Source: Polytrichum commune
Taxonomy: Eukaryota; Streptophyta; Polytrichopsida; Polytrichales; Polytrichaceae
NCBI GenBank assembly: GCA_950295325.1
Contig: OX485807.1
Location: 50,434,440 to 50,498,439, forward strand
Direction of reading: 5' to 3'
DNA length: 64,000 bases
A program made the translations under genes and the position numbers. Below, piece after piece: positions 59,167 to 64,000 of the stretch. The notes beneath the pieces were generated by a model. That model ran no database searches, was not told where the DNA came from, and saw only the letters and a list, made by a program, of their open reading frames with translations. The number at the start of each line of letters is the position of its first letter. Positions within the stretch are counted from its first letter, which is position 1.

Positions 59167-59526
59167 ATGATATTGTTAGGGTTAGCTAAAACTGTGAAAA
59201 AACGAGGTAGGCCAAAAAAATCTACTCAAGTTAAGGTTTGGTTTGTTGGGAGAGTTTATAGGATGCGGAGGAAGTTTGGTAATCGTTGGGTGGAGTATAG
59301 GGATCCAATTGACTTGATGGATCGTCCATCAAACGTGGAGATTGGTTTATGTTGGTATCAAAAAGGGGCTAACAACAAGTGGACATATGATCTTACTGAT
59401 CATTTGATGGTAGATTTGGAGATAATAATTGCATTGGCTACAATGACATATATTGGTGAATCAAATGTTAATGAGTTACATCCGGGAGATGAAAAAGTTT
59501 TCAACGACTTTGCTGATGAAAGCTAG
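59167..59526 (+). CDS. Small AT-hook ORF (119 aa)
   Basis: It begins MILLGLAKTVKKRGRPKKST: KKRGRPKK is a clear AT-hook core, predicting binding to the minor groove of AT-rich DNA. The rest (VKVWFVGRVYRMRRKFGNRW, VEIGLCWYQKGANNKWTYDL and an acidic end) has an aromatic/basic composition that I do not recognise. It may be an exon of the same mobile gene as the hAT fragment or an independent small gene. The TTAG preceding LAKTV could be an acceptor instead of the ATG being the start. Confidence 0.45.
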   Translation: MILLGLAKTVKKRGRPKKSTQVKVWFVGRVYRMRRKFGNRWVEYRDPIDLMDRPSNVEIGLCWYQKGANNKWTYDLTDHLMVDLEIIIALATMTYIGESNVNELHPGDEKVFNDFADES

Positions 59527-60166
59527 GATATTTTGTTATACATATTATAGGGGTTGATTATTGTTCAAAAGTATATTTGTATACTTATGCTAATGACTAT
59601 ATATGAATGGATGTTTTTTTTGTATACATATTGTCACTTGTATATTTATTGTTGCAATTGTATGTGTATTACTTCATTTCACAAAAAATAACTTGTATAT
59701 AGGGGGTTTTTAGAGTATGCAGTGAACGCACGTGATTATAGGTTTTAATGAAAGGTGCACCCCCTGAGACTTGAAGACCCGTGATGCTCTTATGCAAGTT
59801 TCTCTTTGTGGGCTTGAAGTGGATGCAATGGATTGGGCTACCATCTTCAACATTTGGAGAAACATGCGAGACCGAAGGATACTTACACTCGATTGATAGT
59901 TTTTTTTTGTTACAAATCAAGTTTTTTTTTTATTATTCAAAATATTAGTTTTCTAAAATATTGTGTAAGCCAAAAATTGAGGTGACAGTTTGGAATAAAA
60001 TGTAGATGTCAATTAACATTCATTTTTGTTTATGAAAACGTCACGTGACACTTTGGATTTGACGTTCAACGTCACATAAAATTTGTCAAACATACACACT
60101 AGTTTGTACCCTACCCCCAATCGGTGAGTTGACTAAACGTTCTCCTTTCATTGAAGTCATGAATAA
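59527..60166. other. AT-rich gap
   Basis: No gene supported. It has long T/A runs and a block (GTGCACCCCCTGAGACTTG) of unknown nature. Confidence 0.4.
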
Positions 60167-60572
60167 GGGCAAGTTCACACTATGCCCAAGTCGAGAGGAC
60201 AAGCGTCACTTTTCTAGACCGGACCGTTAACCAAATGCTATTTCAAATACTTTCTATTCATGTGGGTCCTCACACATGATAAAATAGAATAAACAAATGG
60301 TTGGGAGCATTCGGAGTGTCATGATCTCCTTGTTTTGTGTTAGGCCTATCTCCAAGAGGTGATTGGAAAATAATCCAAGTGACCATGAAACATGATTCAT
60401 TCATTGCCATGTAGGAATCCATGTAGAGTGTACATCCATCTTGCATTCACATACTCTTTTGGTCCCTCAAGCATATTGTGAAGCAAACTTGGACTTGCTC
60501 TGCCTTCTCCACCAATGAGAGTGCTTAAATTTTAGTAGTCCCAGACTCTCAGTCTCATACGTGAAGCGGCCC
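60167..60572. mobile_element. Possible short GGG...CCC element (diverged)
   Basis: Left end GGGCAAGTTCACACTATG and right end CATACGTGAAGCGGCCC resemble the ends of the elements at 61579 and 44564. The flanks are TAA and TTA, which do not match exactly, so the call is weak. Confidence 0.35.
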
Positions 60573-61578
60573 TTAGTACTCTTTGTCAACCAATTATTCT
60601 CAACGTAAGTTGGATCTTGATTATTTTTTACAAAAATATTCATGGGACTTGGGTTGAGAGTTCCAATAATACGGTTCAATAAGGACATACAAACCCTGGG
60701 CCTACAGTGAAACATGCTGCAACAGTAGCTGGATCTATAGCCCTTCCTTGGACCCCAAACCCTTGATGCCTGCTCACGGGTAGATCACTCTAAGGCATTT
60801 TTGTGCACCACGTGCGGCTGGGGGTTTTTTGTTTTGGGGTTATTTACCTTCAAGGGCTGAATTAAAGCCTCCCTATAATTATTTAAATTTCAAAAATGAC
60901 CCATTTGTTTGCACCCTTTCATTACTTATATTGTCCAAGTCACTGCAATTTTTTGTACTCTATATTCCTTTTAAGTAATAAACGGGCGTGGAGAAGACGA
61001 CCCCAACGATGGTGCGTTCCCTTTTCATCCATTTTTTGACAGACGGAAATCCCAATTATCATCCATCCCCGTGAGTCCTAAACCCATTTACATACCATAC
61101 TAAACATACCTTCTGGAATCCTTATCTTCAGCCCTTATATTAATTTTACAAAAAAATAATGGCCCACGTTTTATGTCCATCTAACTTACTTATAATGGGA
61201 TTGTCTATATTTAATGGTCCCTTCATTATTTGGAATTCCTTTATAATTTTTATTTCAAATGATTTTAATCCTCTCTATATTATGCCGCACGTCGTTTTTA
61301 AAATGCACTAAGTGATCTACCCGTGTGCCTGATGTTTGTATGCATTCTGTGCTTGGGGAGAATTGATGAAATGTGTTGCAACCGCTTCACTTTCTTTTGA
61401 ACTCACTTTCGAGATCAGCAGGACGAAATAAAGTGAGCAAATCTACAGCTATGTATACATGACACTACTCAAATCTTACACAAACTGCTCCCAGTGTAGT
61501 ATCTTGACCATCGCCATCATCCAATCCTAAGAGAAGGCTTAGTGCTCCCTAATAGCCTATTGTTCTCGATGTAAGTTA
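60573..61578. other. Gap between short elements
   Basis: No gene. The block CTATTGTTCTCGATGTAAGTTAG, written here only in part as TTGTTCTCGATGTAAGTTA, recurs around 60590, 61560 and 61935, so these inserts went into or carried a common repeat. Confidence 0.4.
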
Positions 61579-61915
61579 GGGCCTGTTCACACGGGTCCCA
61601 AGTCCCAACATGGAGGCAGAGTTCCAACTTGTGAGCCTTGAGTAACCACTTAAATATGCTTAATTATCTTTGAAGTCAGATCGGGGGATTTGGGTTGAGA
61701 GTTGGGTCTAGCTTTTTGCTCAACCCAACTCGCAACACAAGTCCCACGCCTCACCTCCAAAAATTGTTGTCATGTAGGCATTCATGTCATGGTTGGGACT
61801 TACACTTGGGGCCACATGTGAAGTGGTAAGTCCCAACTTCCATGCTCTTAACAGTTGAGATTGCACGGATTGACCTCAAGTGACTTGGGACTTGTGATCC
61901 CACGTAAACCGGCCC
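61579..61915. mobile_element. MITE of Tourist/PIF-Harbinger type, 337 bp
   Basis: Left end GGGCCTGTTCACACGGGTCC, right end GGGATCACAAGTCC and GTTTACG when reverse-complemented (plus strand ...CGTAAACCGGCCC). The flanks are TTA (61576-61578) and TCA (61916-61918), 2 of 3 bases shared. No coding capacity. Confidence 0.55.
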
Positions 61916-63122
61916 TCAGTACTAACTAGCAGCCTATTGTTCTCCATGTAAGTTACTCTCTCCTTCCATACCTTTTACATGTGGCCATCGCAAAAGCATC
62001 ATCCAGTTAAACAATGAGTGAAGCACCTTGTATAGTTGTTTTTGTTTTTGTCTGTTTTATTCAATCAACTCATGGCAACATTTTCCATCGAAGAATAAAA
62101 AAGAACAAACTCACAAGGTGGCAAATCACTGAATGAGTTCATGTAGTTTGAGTAAATGACAAGAGTAATAACGTAAGGTAGAGGGTGCTATTATCTATAC
62201 TTAACCAACACCCCACCCGAAAGCAACACCTATGCACACCTCCTGATCCCGTATCCAGAATACACCTTAACCCTTATTATACCCAAGGTTTTGTGTGTGT
62301 TTCAATATTGGGTATTAAAGTGAGATTTGCAAGCTTGCTTTATGTAACACCGATGAATCACAATTGTTGACATAAAGTCAAAGACCACAATGTACAATCA
62401 GACCCTCTCTATAAGGTCATAAGCTTCATGTAAGCATTATTAAAGCAAAAAAAGAAATTAATTACTTTATAAATTGAGGATGACATTGGTTGGCATGGAT
62501 ATTCTATATATGTGCTCATCTTATGAAACTTATGACATAGTTTAAAACGCATTATAGAAGATGATTGTGTGTGTATAATGTGAACAACATTTGATAATGA
62601 AATTGACAACTTGTCATTGGGCTCATCAAAACTAATGTTTTGTTTCTAACTTAATTATTGTGCATACGTAATCATCTTGATAATACACATACAATTTTTG
62701 AAATTTAACGATGCCATTGTCATTTCTTATGAATTGTTTAAGTTTAGTTCAAAGAAATTTACTATTTTGATAATTTGAACTTTGTATCATATTGAATAGA
62801 GAAAAATATTCCCAAGAACTCTTCTTTGGAGATAAACACAATTTGAAGACTAAAAGTCAATACTTTTCATGCATATACGATTCCATTGGAAAACATGTTC
62901 ACCAGTTGGGAGGTTGGCTATGAGCTCACTAAAGAACCAAAACTAGACTTATGGTAATCTCAAACCCGCTTTCCAAACCTTGCAAAATTCTTAAAAGTGT
63001 ATTTTCTTTTCCAAAAAGGGCCTCCAAGCGTGTGCCACCATTTGTAATATCCTCAAGATGGAGACCACAATTTCGTCTCAAATAACATTAGGGTTAAACC
63101 ATCCCAATGCCTTTGGGCCTAA
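61916..63122. other. AT-rich gap
   Basis: Only short ORFs without motifs; I see nothing that can be supported as a gene or RNA. Confidence 0.45.
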
Positions 63123-63702
63123 GGGGATGTTTACATTATGGACCATGAAGTTGTCCATTGCTTCTCTAAACATGTGATTGGCCATTGAGCTCGTCCCGGG
63201 ACAACTTCGGTTCACATCAATTTAATAATGTAAGACTGACCATGGAACGTGAGGTCCGCAAAAGGCCTATTTTAAGGCCAACATTACCCATTGTCATGGT
63301 CCAATTAGTTTTGCGATGGAAGAGACAAAAGAGGTTCTCTTGTTGCAAATGTTAGGGGACCATTTAAAAGAAACACCGTTTTCATATATTTATAATCGTT
63401 TTTTGGGCCAAACCTCTATATAGTTACCCGGAAAGAATAGAAGAACAATGGGAGAAGGTTAAACATGAAGAAAATTCCCAAAATTTTCCTCTTTGGAGAT
63501 ATAGTAAAATAATCAACACATCCACATTTGGTGCATATTCACTTCTCTTGGTCCACGTTCGCTTTACACTTAGTCAGGGGCCCAAAGGCTTTAAAAATAC
63601 ATTTTTTATAAATCAAACCATGATGTGTGACCATGACGTGTGACCATGGAAATATGCCCACTGACATGCCGCAACTTCATGGTCCATGATGTAAGCAACC
63701 CC
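63123..63702. mobile_element. MITE related to the 44564 element, 580 bp
   Basis: Left end GGGGATGTTTACATTATGG, then ACCATGAAGTTG; right end CAACTTCATGGTCC, then ATGATGTAAGCAACCCC. Flanked by an exact TAA on both sides (63120-63122 and 63703-63705). Internal CTCGTCCCGGGACAACTTCGG also matches the 1.5-kb element (CTCGTCCTGGGACCACTTCGG). A shorter, internally deleted member of the same family. Confidence 0.75.
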
Positions 63703-64000
63703 TAACTTAGACATGCATGCCCATTATCGGTGAGCAATTTTGATGAATACATGTCGGAGCCCTTCGGGCAATATGCCTCTCATGAATTCTTATAACCCCT
63801 AACTTGAGTTTTGGTTATTTTTACCCCTCTTTGAGTTGAGTCCCCACCATCGCCACCATTGTAAATGGAGTCTAGTAAAACTATGATCCCCATATAGTAG
63901 TAAAATCATGATCCCCATAAATGGGTCTGTAGTACAAAATTCTGAAATTTTTGGTTCATTTTTGGATTAAGTGTGACAAAGACCTTTATTTAGCTTGCTA

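Overview
This window looks like nuclear DNA of a land plant, probably an early-diverging one (bryophyte or lycophyte). The reasons are spliceosomal introns with GT/AG borders, a plant-type TTTAGGG repeat, a plant TKL-type kinase pair, plant-type genes (ULP2-class SUMO protease, VARICOSE/EDC4, TOPLESS-like WD40) and several plant transposon classes. The lineage is an inference; the sequence itself names no species.

Region 1 (1-15.3 kb) is one large gene on the + strand. I could splice it by eye into 12 exons (334-15275, 3,579 nt, 1,192 residues) with every junction in frame. It encodes a basic nuclear-type N-terminus, a ParB-like module containing EGNHRLTAW, an AT-hook-like segment and a C-terminal domain that looks like a degenerate beta-class DNA (N4-cytosine/N6-adenine) methyltransferase. 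Its introns 1, 5 and 9 are filled with a satellite of about 98-109 bp units, nearly every unit carrying an inverted repeat of CCCTCTCGG arms around AA or TT.

Region 2 (15.7-22.7 kb) is a nest of transposons: a MULE-type SWIM-domain transposase pseudogene (- strand), split by a 1.8-kb LTR-like element, which is itself split by a related 1.6-kb element.

Region 3 (22.7-58.4 kb) is a large imperfect inverted duplication. The left arm (+) carries a TKL-like kinase, then about 6 kb not present in the other arm (3' parts of a ULP2-like SUMO protease and of a VARICOSE/EDC4-like gene), then WD40 exons of a TOPLESS-like gene. The right arm (-) carries the same TOPLESS-like exons and a second kinase. 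The unpaired centre (37.7-49.6 kb) holds a GC-rich island with an FCP1/NIF-type phosphatase-like gene, orphan exons and a second methyltransferase-like gene, 5'-truncated and frameshifted. The latter carries five copies of a different inverted repeat (GTTTGGGTCG, two variable bases, CGACCCAAAC). The centre also holds another LTR-like element, a PIF/Harbinger-like element and the last exons of the right-arm TOPLESS-like gene.

Region 4 (58.4-64 kb) has a hAT transposase C-terminal fragment, a small AT-hook ORF and a series of short non-autonomous elements with GGG...CCC ends; the rest is AT-rich with no gene I can support.

The most interesting signal is the pairing, seen twice, of a eukaryotic methyltransferase-like gene (once fused to a ParB-like domain) with its own family of short inverted repeats having about 10-bp arms and a 2-bp centre. 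That these repeats are binding sites is a hypothesis.
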